Made by a program: the position numbers and the translations under genes. Below, in pieces: positions 36,742-46,678 of a stretch of DNA of 64,000 nucleotides. Source of the DNA: Acidobacteriota bacterium (lineage in GTDB: Bacteria; Acidobacteriota; Terriglobia; Terriglobales; Acidobacteriaceae); NCBI GenBank assembly GCA_003225055.1, contig QIAU01000124.1:62001-126000 (forward strand). The letters are read 5' to 3'. The notes below the pieces were generated by a model. The model did not search any database and was not told the DNA's origin. It saw only the letters and a list, made by a program, of their open reading frames with translations. The first letter of the stretch is position 1; each line of letters opens with the position of its first letter.

Positions 36742-37974
36742 ATGGGTCTGCCAAGCGTTTCCAACAAACGTCGTTGGTTCATCATCGGCCTGCTCTTTAC
36801 AGCCTCATTAATCAACTATCTAGACCGGGCTGCGATTTCCTTCGCGCTGCCGTGGATCGCAAGAGATTTCCATCTGACTCCGGAAAGCAAGGGATTGCTG
36901 CTCTCTTCTTTTTTCTGGTCCTACGCGCTGATGCAAATTCCCATTGGCTGGTCGGTTGACCGCTTCGATTTGCGCTGGCTCTATCTTGGAGCATTTGTCC
37001 TTTGGTCATTCGCACAGGGCCTTACCGGATTGGCGGATAGCCTCGCAGTTTTGGTTAGTTTGCGCATTCTTCTCGGCGTGGGGGAGTCAATCTACCTTCC
37101 GGGAGGGAGCAAGATCGTCAGCTTGCTGTTCACGAGGAAAGATCGCGGTCTGCCCTCAGGACTTTTTGATTTCGGCACCCGAACGGGTTTGGTCGTTGAA
37201 GGCTTCCTGGTCCCTTGGCTCTTGATGCGTTATGGATGGCGCCACACTTTCCTTCTGCTAGGCCTTGTGGCTCTCGGGTGGATAGTCCCGTGGTTTTGCG
37301 CTTTTCCATGTCGGGTGCGGACAGTAAACAGCACCGTGACCTCACCAGTATCCGAGAAGGCGCTGTCCATTAATTGGAAGGCAGTTGTCGACCGCAATTT
37401 GCTGGGCATCTGCCTAGGATTCTTTTGTTTTGATTACTACTGGTATGTGCTGGTCACGTGGTTGCCTGACTACCTCGTTACGGCCCGGCACCTCAGCATC
37501 GTACAGGCAGGTTTTTATGCCTCTGTCGCGTTCTTTACCTTCGGGCTTGCTGAACCGATTGGAGGATGGATCGCCGACAGGCTCATCCGACGAGGCTGGA
37601 ATGAAACCCGAACTCGAAAGGGAATGGTGACGGTGGCTTTCTTTATGGGTGTCTTTCTCACACCAGCCGTGCGCGCCTCCGATACCAGGATAGGCATTGG
37701 GCTATTGATGGGAGCTTCCTTGGTCGGTCTCTCTACCGGCAATCTGCTCGCAATTCTCCAGAGCTGTGCGCCGGGCGAGCAAATTGGCATTTGGACGGGA
37801 GCGGAGAACTTTGCAGGGAATCTCGCCGGAATCCTAGCCCCACTTGCGGTGGGATTCTTGATTACGCGGGCCGGCTCACATGCTCCGGGTTTTGAGCTGG
37901 GCTCCATCGTTTTGCTTCTGGGACTGCTCCCCTACTGGTTTCTAGTCGGTGAATTGAAAACCGCTTCGTTTTGA
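36742..37974 (+). CDS. MFS transporter, anion:cation symporter (hexuronate/glucarate-like) type
   Basis: 410 residues with about 12 helices. The N-terminus RRWFIIGLLFTASLINYLDR, then AAISFALPWIARDFHLTP, is typical of the ACS family (ExuT/GudP-like). LRILLGVGESIYLPGGSKIV matches the family motif after helix 4. Expected substrate type is an organic anion such as a sugar acid; not proven. It stands alone. Confidence 0.85.
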   Translation: MGLPSVSNKRRWFIIGLLFTASLINYLDRAAISFALPWIARDFHLTPESKGLLLSSFFWSYALMQIPIGWSVDRFDLRWLYLGAFVLWSFAQGLTGLADSLAVLVSLRILLGVGESIYLPGGSKIVSLLFTRKDRGLPSGLFDFGTRTGLVVEGFLVPWLLMRYGWRHTFLLLGLVALGWIVPWFCAFPCRVRTVNSTVTSPVSEKALSINWKAVVDRNLLGICLGFFCFDYYWYVLVTWLPDYLVTARHLSIVQAGFYASVAFFTFGLAEPIGGWIADRLIRRGWNETRTRKGMVTVAFFMGVFLTPAVRASDTRIGIGLLMGASLVGLSTGNLLAILQSCAPGEQIGIWTGAENFAGNLAGILAPLAVGFLITRAGSHAPGFELGSIVLLLGLLPYWFLVGELKTASF

Positions 37975-38293
37975 CTGGCTGAGGGCCGCAGCGGGGCAAG
38001 TCCGTCAATGTGAATGGAACCCGCCAACTCCACATCAAACTGCTCACATTCGATCTTTCGGACGCGCTTTGTTAGTGCTTGCCCGAGCAATGCATACCGT
38101 ATCGTGGGGAGAGTTCCAGGTCTTTCGGTGGTTGAACCCTCCCCACGTTTGAGGACCTTGCACAGGTCGACCCGCAGTGTAAAGCGGGCCGGACGTTTGA
38201 GACATGAAATTTTGATTAAAGCTGAGATGGTGATGAGATCGACCGTTCTGTCTGAGCCCTGGCGTAACCGCTGGAGTGAACAATCCAGGCGAA

Positions 38294-38640
38294 TCAGCTG
38301 GCGCTTGCGAAGGGATTTACGATACCTATGCCGGTAATCGTTAGTCCCGCACGAAGATCGTCCGACAGGACCTGGGCTGCACCAGCCTCGAGGGCCGACG
38401 CCACGATCTGCGGCGTCCCAGAACTCCATCCCGGCTTCACCTTCGATTCGAAATGCCGTCGAGAAATCGGCGGCTGCGGACTCGACATCAGATTGCGTAG
38501 CTGCTCACGACAACGCCAGCCGATTTCTCGATGTCGGACGCGCAATCTTTCGCGTAACACCTAAGTTCAGAACTCCTGACATACCCCCCAAGAACAGTTA
38601 AGACCTGGTATCCGAGAAGTCGCCTACTGCGGACCAAAAC
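38294..38640 (-). pseudogene. Second PIN-domain toxin remnant
   Basis: The C-terminal toxin part reads QIVASALEAGAAQVLSDDLR, then AGLTITGIGIVNPF, the classic end of a VapC protein with the last acidic pair. A one-base insertion near 38411 separates it from AFRIEGEAGMEFWDA, and an earlier part with VTRKIARPTS is in yet another frame. The N-terminal strand with the first Asp is missing. It lies between the MFS gene and a transposase remnant. Confidence 0.65.
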
Positions 38641-38693
38641 CTGTCCGCTTTTTGAATTTTCTGATCGCGAGTCGGTACGGCATGCTAGCCACC

Positions 38694-39075
38694 ATGAAGT
38701 CGTCTTCTCGGCAACCAGAGCTTTTGCCTGCTCCGCCTGCCCTGTCGGGTAGCACCATGGCGAACCCTCACGTTTGTGTCCAGACCGAGGGCAACCACCG
38801 AGCGATCCTGGTTCATGGCATAGTCTTTTCCCATCTTTTCCCATTACTCCACCCAGGATCGCGCCGCGGAAGCCTACGCCATGGCTACGCTTTTCGAATC
38901 CGGGTACGCCGGTCAAAACCATATCGCTCGCTGGTTCGGCTATTCGACGCGAACTCTTCGCCGCCACCAACGGCGTCTCCAAGTGGGGGGATTGAGGCTC
39001 TGGCGCGACCTTAGGCCGATGCAAAAGCCGCGTGGCATTCAGGCCTGGCACGTGGAGCCGGGCCACGAACGCTGA
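38694..39075 (+). pseudogene. N-terminal remnant of an HTH-containing IS transposase
   Basis: Two frames together give an upstream part, HVCVQTEGNHRAILVHGIVF, and then DRAAEAYAMATLFESGYAGQ, NHIARWFGYSTRTLRRHQRR. This helix-turn-helix start is known from a group of DDE transposases. A frame change near 38850 separates them, and the catalytic domain is absent. No inverted repeats seen. Confidence 0.6.
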
Positions 39076-39289
39076 GGGTGCCGCCTCCATCGACTTCCGG
39101 AGGGTACCGAATCAGACGCCGGAAAAATACGCGAGATAGTCGAAGACCGGGCCACCCAACCTTCTCCTCTTGCCACGTGATCAAGTAGCTGAATCCGGGA
39201 AAAGGAAGAGCAGCAGTCACAAAGAATTGCGCGATGATGAAATGCTAGCCCATAGAACCGATGCTAGAACCTAAACGCCCCGACCTCAG

Positions 39290-39664
39290 TCAATCTGCCA
39301 ACAGCCAAGCCAACGCTTCTTCGCGAGTTTTGAAAATAGGAAAATCTCGACGGGAAAAGATTTTCAATCTCTCATAGAATTGTGTGGGAAAGCTTCCTGC
39401 TCCGATCCACGCAGTTTTCCTAATGTGAGGCTTATCGAAGACCGCGCTTTCCTTCATGGTCCGAAGAGCTTCTTCGTCAAACGAGGCCCCGGTGAAATCG
39501 GTGAGCAGCAGAACCGAACCACGGGGCTGGGTGATTACATAATCTGGAACTGCCCGGGCGATCCGCTCAACATCGGATGCCGGACAGTTCGAGAAGTCCA
39601 CGAGCAGTATTTGTTTTCCGCCATGAGTAATGAACTGAATGCGTTTCGACAGGGTTGTTGTCAT
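39290..39664 (-). CDS. SpoIIAA-like (STAS-related) protein
   Basis: 124 residues, intact. Pattern: FITHGGKQILLVDFSNCP, GSVLLLTDFTGASFDEEALR, KTAWIGAGSFPTQFYERLKI, FSRRDFPIFKTREEALAWLL. This matches the SpoIIAA-like family, a STAS-fold group without the conserved phosphorylatable Ser context. Function unknown; cytosolic or membrane-associated. Confidence 0.7.
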   Translation of the reverse strand: MTTTLSKRIQFITHGGKQILLVDFSNCPASDVERIARAVPDYVITQPRGSVLLLTDFTGASFDEEALRTMKESAVFDKPHIRKTAWIGAGSFPTQFYERLKIFSRRDFPIFKTREEALAWLLAD

Positions 39665-40729
39665 ATTCGATTCCTCGTGACACTCATCGCGATCGAAAAA
39701 TCTTTACTGCAACGAAACTGTCAATGAGTGATCAGCGGACGACGCCACACTCGCAACATTATCCCTGATCGTGCCCAGACGCGAGACATCACCTTTTGCC
39801 CGATGTTAGCATCAAGTCAGGTAGCCGGTTGGGCTGAGTTGTCTTAAGGGAATGCGCGCGCTAGGGAATGCGCCCGTTGGTTTGGGGATTTGGCAAACAA
39901 ACTTTGGCAAACAAACACGGACCGAAACTGACTGACGAGGAGCCGGAGACTTCTCGGTTGCGGCTGGAGCCAAGGACGGCTGCGTTCAGAAAACCACAAT
40001 CCCGCATCTCCTAAGCCGTTGATTTCACTGCACGCTGAATTGCCGAAATGTGTCTTCCACAAATGCCTGTCTTTTGAAGCTTGATTGTAAGTCTAATCTG
40101 TGGTTTGCCATAGAACTCGTGATTGAGTCCGATCCTCGTCCCCTGACCGAGGGCCACACCCTACTGTCGCGCCACACCGACGCGATCGAGACTGCCGAGG
40201 TTTAGCAAGAATCGCCGGACCATATTCCTGCATCGTATTTGATTCCGAAATGGTGCTTTCGTCCTGGTCGTATGCACCTGCCATGAGCGGTAGCCAGAGT
40301 GTTGATAGGGGTTCCTGGAGGCCCTACGCCGCAGCATCTGCCGCGGCCGTTAGCCTCAGTTTCACCGAGGAGGTTAGGGCGCGTGTCCAGGGCTTTTTTG
40401 ATTTCGCAATGTTTATGGGCGCTGCACCCCCGGCACCGCACTTGGTGGCATAATGGGCGGCATCCGTTCGCTTGGCCTTCTGCCTTCTTTCTACCGGGGG
40501 TACCCGGGTGGTTCTGGGTAGGTTTGAATGCGTTGGGGTCCCTAATACTGCCGCAGCAGCATCCTTCATCCGCCGTTAATGGCCGGCCCGATCCAATGTT
40601 GCTGCATGCGTGGGGTGATGGTCCGATCGCCACCTTGGCGCCCATTACCGTGCCAGGCGCAGTTCATGATCGCATATTGAGTTCAACACCGGTGTACAAG
40701 AAATTATTGGAAAGGGAGGAAGGAACAAA
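39665..40729. other. Long region without a supported gene
   Basis: More than 1 kb. Frames on both strands (for example 40202-40645 minus, 40299-40838 plus) have biased compositions and no family resemblance. A purine-rich ribosome binding site (GGAGGAAGGAAC) ends the stretch in front of the gene at 40730, whose promoter should lie here. Confidence 0.4.
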
Positions 40730-42322
40730 ATGGGACAGTTCACACAGTTGCCGAGCATCAGCCACTACACCGCCTACCGACCGCGTCCTTTCACGCGCGA
40801 GGAGCGGGACCGCGTCACCATCTTGTACGGGGGCCTGACATGGAAGCACGAACGGCTAATGCAGGGCGCTCTCCACAACTTACAGTACAATGCCGAACCC
40901 CTGCCCAACATTGCCCGCGACGATCTGGACGCCGGAAAGGAATTGATCGACGTAGGCGCGTGTTGCCCCACCATTTTCACCACTGGAAGTCTGGTCAACT
41001 TTCTTAAGAGGGAAGTCACTCTACATGGGAAAGAAGAGGTAACGAACAAATATGTTTTTCTGACAGCCGGAGCTTGTGGACCGTGCCGCTTTGGCCAGTA
41101 TCACGAATCATATGCCATGGCTCTTGATGGCCTGGGTCTGCGCGACTTCAGGCTTTTTCTCCTGGCCCAGGACGAACTCGACCAGGGTTCAAACGGGGGC
41201 GGGGGCCTAGACATCAATATGCCGCTCAGCCTCGGGCTTATTTGGGCCATTCTCTGCGCAGACTTGCTGATGGACCTGGAGTACATGACGCGACCCTATG
41301 AGATCAATCCTGGTCAGACGGAACGCGTACTAAAAGAGAGTGTCGAGTATTTATATGAAGTGTTTCGGAATCGACCCGATCATGGCAAAAAGTACGGGGC
41401 GTTGGCGTGGCACTTGTTGAGCAACTACTTCGCGCGTGCCTTGCGTGAGGTGCGCAAGAAGTGGGACGTCATCGAAGTCGATCGCCTGCGGGTGAAAGCA
41501 AAGGTGAAAGTCACGGGAGAGTTCTGGCTACAGACGCACGAGGGCGAGGGCAATTACAACATCAAGCGCTGGCTTGAACAGGAGGATTCCGAGGTGGTGC
41601 CTCCGCCTGTCGCGGTATGGCTGCATTACCTTCTACATCCCACTATCCGCAAACTTGAGCATCGGAACTCGAAGGCAAAACATCCTCACGCCCAAGCACT
41701 AGCACTGCATACGCTGGAGCGCATCTACCGCGCCACCTATAACCGACTTCGCAGGGCGCTGGCGAATCTTCCCAACGAACTGCCCGACCAGGAAGAACTG
41801 AAGCGGCTGGCAGAACCCTTCTATCACTTCGAGCTTCGCGGGGGAGAAGGACACATGCTGATTGGGAAAGCGCTTCATGCTTATCACCACAAAAAAGCCC
41901 ACATGATCTGCGAACTCTCTCCCTACTCGTGCATGCCCAACACGATGTCTATCGGCGCGATGGCCAATGTCATTGGCAAATATCCCGACCTGCTTTATGC
42001 ACCCATTGAGGTGAAAGGCGATTCGGAAGTGCATGCCCTCTCCCGTTGCCAGATGATCCTCACCGAGGCAAAAATGCGGGCGCAGGCGGAATTCGAAGAC
42101 GCCTTAAACAAGACAGGCCTGACGGCCGAAGTCATTCGCCAGTACGAGGCACAGCACCCGAAAGTACGCAGTGCTACTTACCGCGTGCCGCATCTTGGCT
42201 ATGCAGGAACTGCCGCCAATTACGTCCTGCATCTCGCTCGAAGCTGCCGACTCCGCCCGGAGTTGAGCCAGGACCCGAACGATAGAAGAGAAGGGGAAGC
42301 GAGGACGGCCGCTTATGTCTAA
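40730..42322 (+). CDS. 2-hydroxyacyl-CoA dehydratase (HgdB)-like protein
   Basis: 530 residues, strong ribosome binding site. The protein matches the HgdB/BcrB-like side of the 2-hydroxyglutaryl-CoA dehydratase superfamily in its DUF2229-associated form: VGACCPTIFTTGSLVNFL (Cys78, Cys79), TAGACGPCRFGQYHESY (Cys116, Cys119), CELSPYSCMPNTMSIGAMAN (Cys394, Cys401) and Cys440 (ALSRC). These are candidate ligands for an Fe-S cluster, possibly of the double-cubane kind described for related proteins. The stop overlaps the activase start by 8 bp. The substrate is unknown. The family is best known from anaerobes; here it lies in a genome with aerobic-looking functions. Confidence 0.8.
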   Translation: MGQFTQLPSISHYTAYRPRPFTREERDRVTILYGGLTWKHERLMQGALHNLQYNAEPLPNIARDDLDAGKELIDVGACCPTIFTTGSLVNFLKREVTLHGKEEVTNKYVFLTAGACGPCRFGQYHESYAMALDGLGLRDFRLFLLAQDELDQGSNGGGGLDINMPLSLGLIWAILCADLLMDLEYMTRPYEINPGQTERVLKESVEYLYEVFRNRPDHGKKYGALAWHLLSNYFARALREVRKKWDVIEVDRLRVKAKVKVTGEFWLQTHEGEGNYNIKRWLEQEDSEVVPPPVAVWLHYLLHPTIRKLEHRNSKAKHPHAQALALHTLERIYRATYNRLRRALANLPNELPDQEELKRLAEPFYHFELRGGEGHMLIGKALHAYHHKKAHMICELSPYSCMPNTMSIGAMANVIGKYPDLLYAPIEVKGDSEVHALSRCQMILTEAKMRAQAEFEDALNKTGLTAEVIRQYEAQHPKVRSATYRVPHLGYAGTAANYVLHLARSCRLRPELSQDPNDRREGEARTAAYV

Positions 42323-44615
42323 CAAGGCCTTGTTCCAGATTCAGCCCCTGCTGATCGATCCCTGCCCGACACAACCGTGTGCGGCCCCGGAAGCGACGGT
42401 GAATGAAGCTGGGGGAATGGTGTGTGGCATAGATGTGGGGAGCACCACCTGCAAATATGTGCTCGCCTCTTCGGACGGCGAGGTGCTAGCGCAGGCCTAT
42501 GAGCGCCACAACACCAAACAGGCAGAGAAGGTGTTGGAGTTCCTTGCCCGGCTCGAAAGCGAGTACGGTCTTACACCCGAACGAGACCGCATCTTCTTCA
42601 CGGGATCAGGAGCGGGGATTATCGCTCCTCTTGTCGGCGGAAAGGTGATTCAGGAAGTGGTGGCGGTAGCCGCAGCGGTTGAGAAGCTGCATCCTTCAGT
42701 GCACTTCGTAAGCGAGATCGGCGGCGAAGACATGAAGACGATCTTTTTCCACGGCAACGGGCCGAGCAAGAGTAAGCAGGTTCTGATGCAAAGCGCCTGT
42801 TCCGGCGGCACAGGCACCTTCATTGAGAAGACAGCTCGCAAATTGGAAATTCCGCCGGAGCAGCTGTCAAGAATGAAGTATTCCGGTTACACGCTGCATA
42901 AGATCAGCAGCAAATGCGGCATCTTCGCCGAAGCAGATGCCAATACCTTGCTGAAAGCCGGGGTTTCGGTCGAGGAGATCATCGCCTCTTTATTCGAGGC
43001 GGTGGTGTACCAGAACCTAGCTACCCTCACGCGTGGTAATACTCCGTCTCCCGACATTCTGCTGCTGGGCGGCCCGAACCTGTTCTTTATCGGCCTCCAG
43101 GAGGCATGGCGGCATCACCTGGTCAGACTCTGGCAGGAGCGCAAGATCACGTTGCCGGGCGACGCCGATCCGGCCTCCCTGATCCGGGTTCCCGAGAATG
43201 CTCTTTATTATGCCGCCCAGGGTTGCATCGAAATCGCCCGCAGGGAGCCAAACTTGGTCGGCGTTTATCAAGGCGCGGGTCAATTGCGATGGTGGATTGA
43301 AGAAGGCCAACACGAGGAGAAAAAGAAACTCGGCCGAGGTGGGTTGTGGAAGGACCGGGAAGAGCTGGAGTCGTTCAAAGCACGCTACGGAGGCAATGGC
43401 CACGGCTCTAAAAATGGCAATGGGCATCGATCCTCGCCAACTGCTCCGAGTGTGGAAGAAGCCGGGAATCTCGGACCGGTGGGCGTGGGTTGCGATTTTG
43501 GATCCACGACGGCAAAAGCCGTCTGCCTCTCGCCTCAGAAAGACTTGCTCTTTTCTTGCTATGCACTCAGCAAGGGAAATCCCATCGAAGACGCCAAGGC
43601 TCTATTCCGGCAGATTCGCGGGGCGGTTGGCAATGGAGAGATCCTGGGGTTGGCGATTACCGGCTATGGCAAAGACCTATTGAAGAACATTCTCGGCGCC
43701 GACTGCCCGGTGGTGGAGACTATCGCTCATGCCACGGCTGGCTTGCACTTCTTTCCTGACGCCGATTGCATTTGCGACGTGGGTGGGGTGGACGTCAAGA
43801 TCATGATCCTGAACAACGGCGCGGTAACCGATTTCCGGCTGAACTCCCAGTGCTCGTCTGGCAACGGAGCTTTCCTGCAGGGGGTGGCTGAGCGCTTCAA
43901 CATTCCCATGAACGAAATGGCTGACGGAGCCTTTCGTGCCCAGGCGATGCCCCAACTCTCCATGGGATGCGGAGTCTTCCTGCAAAGCGACATCGTCAAC
44001 CAGCAGCGCAAAGGGTGGCAGGCCGATGAGATCCTGGCCGGTCTCTGCGCCATTCTTCCATTAAACGTCTGGATTTATGCGGGTGGCTTAAACAATCTTC
44101 AGCAGGTAGGGAAAAAGTACATCCTGCAGGGCGGCACGCACAGAAATCTTGCCGTAGTAAAGACCCAGGTGGATTTCATTTTGTCCAAGATTCCCGAGGC
44201 CGAAGTTGTGGTACATCCCTACTCCGGCGAAGCCGGCGCCATCGGTGCTGCCATGGTAGCGTTGGAATGGGCCGAGAAAGGTGGTCGAACTGCGTTTCGA
44301 GGGTTCGATGCGATTGAGAAGTTATCGTATAAGACAGCCACCTCGATCGATACAGTCTGTCATTGGTGTCCTGTCAACTGTCAGCGCAGTTTCATTGACG
44401 TTGAATTAGCCGAAGGAAGCGGACGTGAATGGAGCAAGGTTCCGCTTGCGAAGGGATGGGAGCGCGTTATTGTGAACAACTCCTGCCCCAAGGGTCTGGT
44501 GGAAGACCTAAACGAGATGAAGGTCATCAAGGCCGGAATCGAGAAGACAAAAAATGCCTATCCCAATATTGCAGACATGGTTCGCAAAGAAGCATTCCGC
44601 CGCGCCGCCAATTAA
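42315..44615 (+). CDS. Tandem ASKHA ATPase (acyl-CoA dehydratase activase, two fused modules)
   Basis: 766 residues. Module 1 (~35-340): CGIDVGSTTCKYVLASSDG (phosphate loop), QSACSGGTGTF and SKCGIFAEADANTLL (the two Cys that bind the bridging [4Fe-4S] in HgdC). Module 2 (~395-660): VGCDFGSTTAKAVCLS, NSQCSSGNGAFLQGVAERF and MGCGVFLQSDIVNQQ. Both modules keep ATP and Cys motifs, so one chain could form a pseudo-dimer around one cluster, while HgdC is a homodimer. The C-terminal tail adds CHWCPVNC and NNSCPKG, another possible cluster site. Middle gene of a coupled three-gene unit; the expected job is ATP-driven electron delivery to the HgdB-like partner. Confidence 0.87.
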   Translation: MSNKALFQIQPLLIDPCPTQPCAAPEATVNEAGGMVCGIDVGSTTCKYVLASSDGEVLAQAYERHNTKQAEKVLEFLARLESEYGLTPERDRIFFTGSGAGIIAPLVGGKVIQEVVAVAAAVEKLHPSVHFVSEIGGEDMKTIFFHGNGPSKSKQVLMQSACSGGTGTFIEKTARKLEIPPEQLSRMKYSGYTLHKISSKCGIFAEADANTLLKAGVSVEEIIASLFEAVVYQNLATLTRGNTPSPDILLLGGPNLFFIGLQEAWRHHLVRLWQERKITLPGDADPASLIRVPENALYYAAQGCIEIARREPNLVGVYQGAGQLRWWIEEGQHEEKKKLGRGGLWKDREELESFKARYGGNGHGSKNGNGHRSSPTAPSVEEAGNLGPVGVGCDFGSTTAKAVCLSPQKDLLFSCYALSKGNPIEDAKALFRQIRGAVGNGEILGLAITGYGKDLLKNILGADCPVVETIAHATAGLHFFPDADCICDVGGVDVKIMILNNGAVTDFRLNSQCSSGNGAFLQGVAERFNIPMNEMADGAFRAQAMPQLSMGCGVFLQSDIVNQQRKGWQADEILAGLCAILPLNVWIYAGGLNNLQQVGKKYILQGGTHRNLAVVKTQVDFILSKIPEAEVVVHPYSGEAGAIGAAMVALEWAEKGGRTAFRGFDAIEKLSYKTATSIDTVCHWCPVNCQRSFIDVELAEGSGREWSKVPLAKGWERVIVNNSCPKGLVEDLNEMKVIKAGIEKTKNAYPNIADMVRKEAFRRAAN

Positions 44616-45816
44616 AGATCGCTCGCAGCTGCGCGTAGGAATCCCCAAGGTACTGAACATATGGAGCACCCACCAGTTCTGGGTAGGTTTCCTGAAGGCA
44701 CTTGGGATCTCCCCGGAAAACATTATCTTCAGCTCGGACACTTCCGAAGAGCAGGGCCGCGAATTTGGAAAAGGGCGTGGGACTGTCGACTGCTGCTACC
44801 CAGTGAAGTGTATGAGCGGCCATTACGGTGAACTGATCTTCGGACAAAAGAAGAAGATCAATATTCTGCTTAGCCCGATGATTCATTCGTTGCCCTCGAT
44901 TCTTCATGGTCACGTCGTAGACACGGTCACCTGCACCCGAGTCATGGCCGGGCCGGAAAATATCAAGGCCGGATTCATGAAGGAGAATGACGTATTCGTC
45001 GAGAACGGGATCGTCTACGCTTCCCCCTTCGTGAGTCTTGGGGATCGCCAGCTGGTTTCAGGGCAACTGTATACCTCGCTGAAAGACATTCTCAATTTAG
45101 ATCCCGATGAAACGGAACGAGCCGTTCAGGCCGGCTACCAAGCTCTCGAGAATTTCACCACACGGGCCCGCCAGCGCAGCCGTGAGATTCTCGCCTGGTG
45201 CGCACAAAATCAGAAGCCATGCATTCTCGTTCTCGCTCGTCCCTATCACATGGATACCGGTATTGGCCACGAGATCGAAGCCGAGTTGCAGGCGCACGGT
45301 TATCCCATTCTGTGGCTGCAGTATCTGCCTGGCGATGCCGACCTGATGAACTGGCTTTTTGCAGAAGACATGCGGAAAGGACGCATTAAGACTCCCTTCG
45401 ATATCTCCGACGTATGGACGTCCTCTTACAGCAGCAACACCAACGAGATCATGTGGGGAGCGAAGGTTGCGGCACGTTGCCCGTGGATTACCTGCGTGAT
45501 CCGGCTTTCGAGCTATGAATGCGGGATGGACCAGCCAACCTACACGCCCACCCAGAAGATCGTCGAGGCGACGGGAACGCTGTTTTTCAAGTTCGGTGAT
45601 TTGGATTCCACGAAGCCTGCGGGCAGTATCAAAATCCGCGTAGAAACAATCGTTCACTACCTAGCGAAGTACTCCGGCAGCATCATCGGACGAAAACTGA
45701 GTTGGCTATCGGCCGATTGTCCATTACCACGGACATCGAGAGAGCGCACACCCACTCGGGCTATGGCCGACGAGGCTCGGGCGGCAGAGCCAAAGCAACT
45801 CGTCGTTCTCCACTAG
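44554..45816 (+). CDS. DUF2229 / acyl-CoA dehydratase activase-related protein
   Basis: 420 residues from ATG 44554, overlapping the activase gene by 62 bases; no later ATG exists before the conserved VGIPKVLNIWSTHQFWVGF, so the true start is uncertain. Family segments: GTVDCCYPVKCMSGHYGEL, THE-type region VVDTVTCTRVMAGPENIKAG, LVLARPYHMDTGIGHEIEAE, then CPWITCVIRLSSYECGMDQ. Several Cys are in the positions expected for Fe-S binding. In many bacteria this domain is fused behind the activase in one very large protein together with the HgdB-like part; here the three parts are separate, and the HgdB-like gene comes first. The last ~40 residues are not conserved-looking. Confidence 0.83.
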   Translation: MPIPILQTWFAKKHSAAPPIKDRSQLRVGIPKVLNIWSTHQFWVGFLKALGISPENIIFSSDTSEEQGREFGKGRGTVDCCYPVKCMSGHYGELIFGQKKKINILLSPMIHSLPSILHGHVVDTVTCTRVMAGPENIKAGFMKENDVFVENGIVYASPFVSLGDRQLVSGQLYTSLKDILNLDPDETERAVQAGYQALENFTTRARQRSREILAWCAQNQKPCILVLARPYHMDTGIGHEIEAELQAHGYPILWLQYLPGDADLMNWLFAEDMRKGRIKTPFDISDVWTSSYSSNTNEIMWGAKVAARCPWITCVIRLSSYECGMDQPTYTPTQKIVEATGTLFFKFGDLDSTKPAGSIKIRVETIVHYLAKYSGSIIGRKLSWLSADCPLPRTSRERTPTRAMADEARAAEPKQLVVLH

Positions 45817-46085
45817 CGCATAGTCTGTGGTATTTCTCGATCGGCCGACGAATATTGTCGGATGCGCGTATTCGCACTCAAGCTTCGCCGTATTCCATCC
45901 AGCCGCGTCCGAGTATTGTTTCTCGTCGCGCAGAGAAGACGAGGGCCGCCATAAATTGCTCGCCAAGTGTTTCCTGGGCTTCTCCCTAGCTCACTAACGA
46001 CTATATGGAGCGCTGCGCGTCGATTGGCGATTCGTATCAGGCGTCGCCATTTTGACATTTTACCTTCACGTCATCCAGCAGTACC

Positions 46086-46678
46086 TCACTCCTGCACTCC
46101 TTCCTGCTGTGCCCAGAAGCGCAAGTCGCCGACTGGACGGAAATAGTTCTTAAAGACCCAATTCGCGACACGGAGACCCTGAACTCGGGCGGTGCGGTCC
46201 GAGTTGCGATAGCGGATACCGACGTACACACGCGCGTTGATGACCTCTTTCTCGGCCTGGGATAAACGTGTGAAGGTGCGGGTCTTCTGCGCGGCGTTCG
46301 GGTTCGTCGTGGTCATTTGAAAATTCAGCACATCGCTGCCGAAGAGAAGTCGCAGCACATGAGAAATCGCGCCACGGGTGGAGGCGTGTCCAGAGGGGTA
46401 CTCGGGAAATGAGGTGTGTTGCTGAGTGGCTGCCAAGCAGGATCGACTTCGGTGGCTGGATTGCCATCCTGGTCGCCCACCCGGATCGCAGTGATCGGAC
46501 GCCAAAAGTTGTAAAAGTACTTGCTTTCCCAGCAGGCGATCCGGGCATCGGCGAGCGCGGCCTCAGCCAGCGCATACATGCGAGCCGGTATCGCTGCTTC
46601 GTACGTAAGCAGAGTTGTCAGAGGTGAGAGAACATCTGAACGAGTGATGAAGGCGCTTGTTGCCGAACTCAGGCGCAT
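46086..46678 (-). pseudogene. Vanadium-haloperoxidase/PAP2-type protein, 3' fragment with frameshift
   Basis: Frame A: ADARIACWESKYFYNFWRPI then TAIRVGDQDGNPATEVDPAW, the signature of vanadium-dependent haloperoxidase-like PAP2 proteins. A one-base change near 46430 moves to frame B: TSFPEYPSGHASTRGAISHV, with the Ser-Gly-His active-site motif, and ARVYVGIRYRNSDRTARVQG. The N-terminal ~250 residues, including the export signal, are missing. The fragment begins where another small frame (46669-46887) ends. Confidence 0.75.

Noticed and set aside
38488-39090. Minus-strand 200-codon frame
   Set aside because: It spans the PIN remnant in a wrong frame and lies antisense to the transposase remnant; composition is not protein-like.
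40299-40838. Plus-strand 179-codon frame before the HgdB-like gene
   Set aside because: Trp/Pro/His-rich without domain, overlaps the well-supported start and ribosome binding site at 40730.
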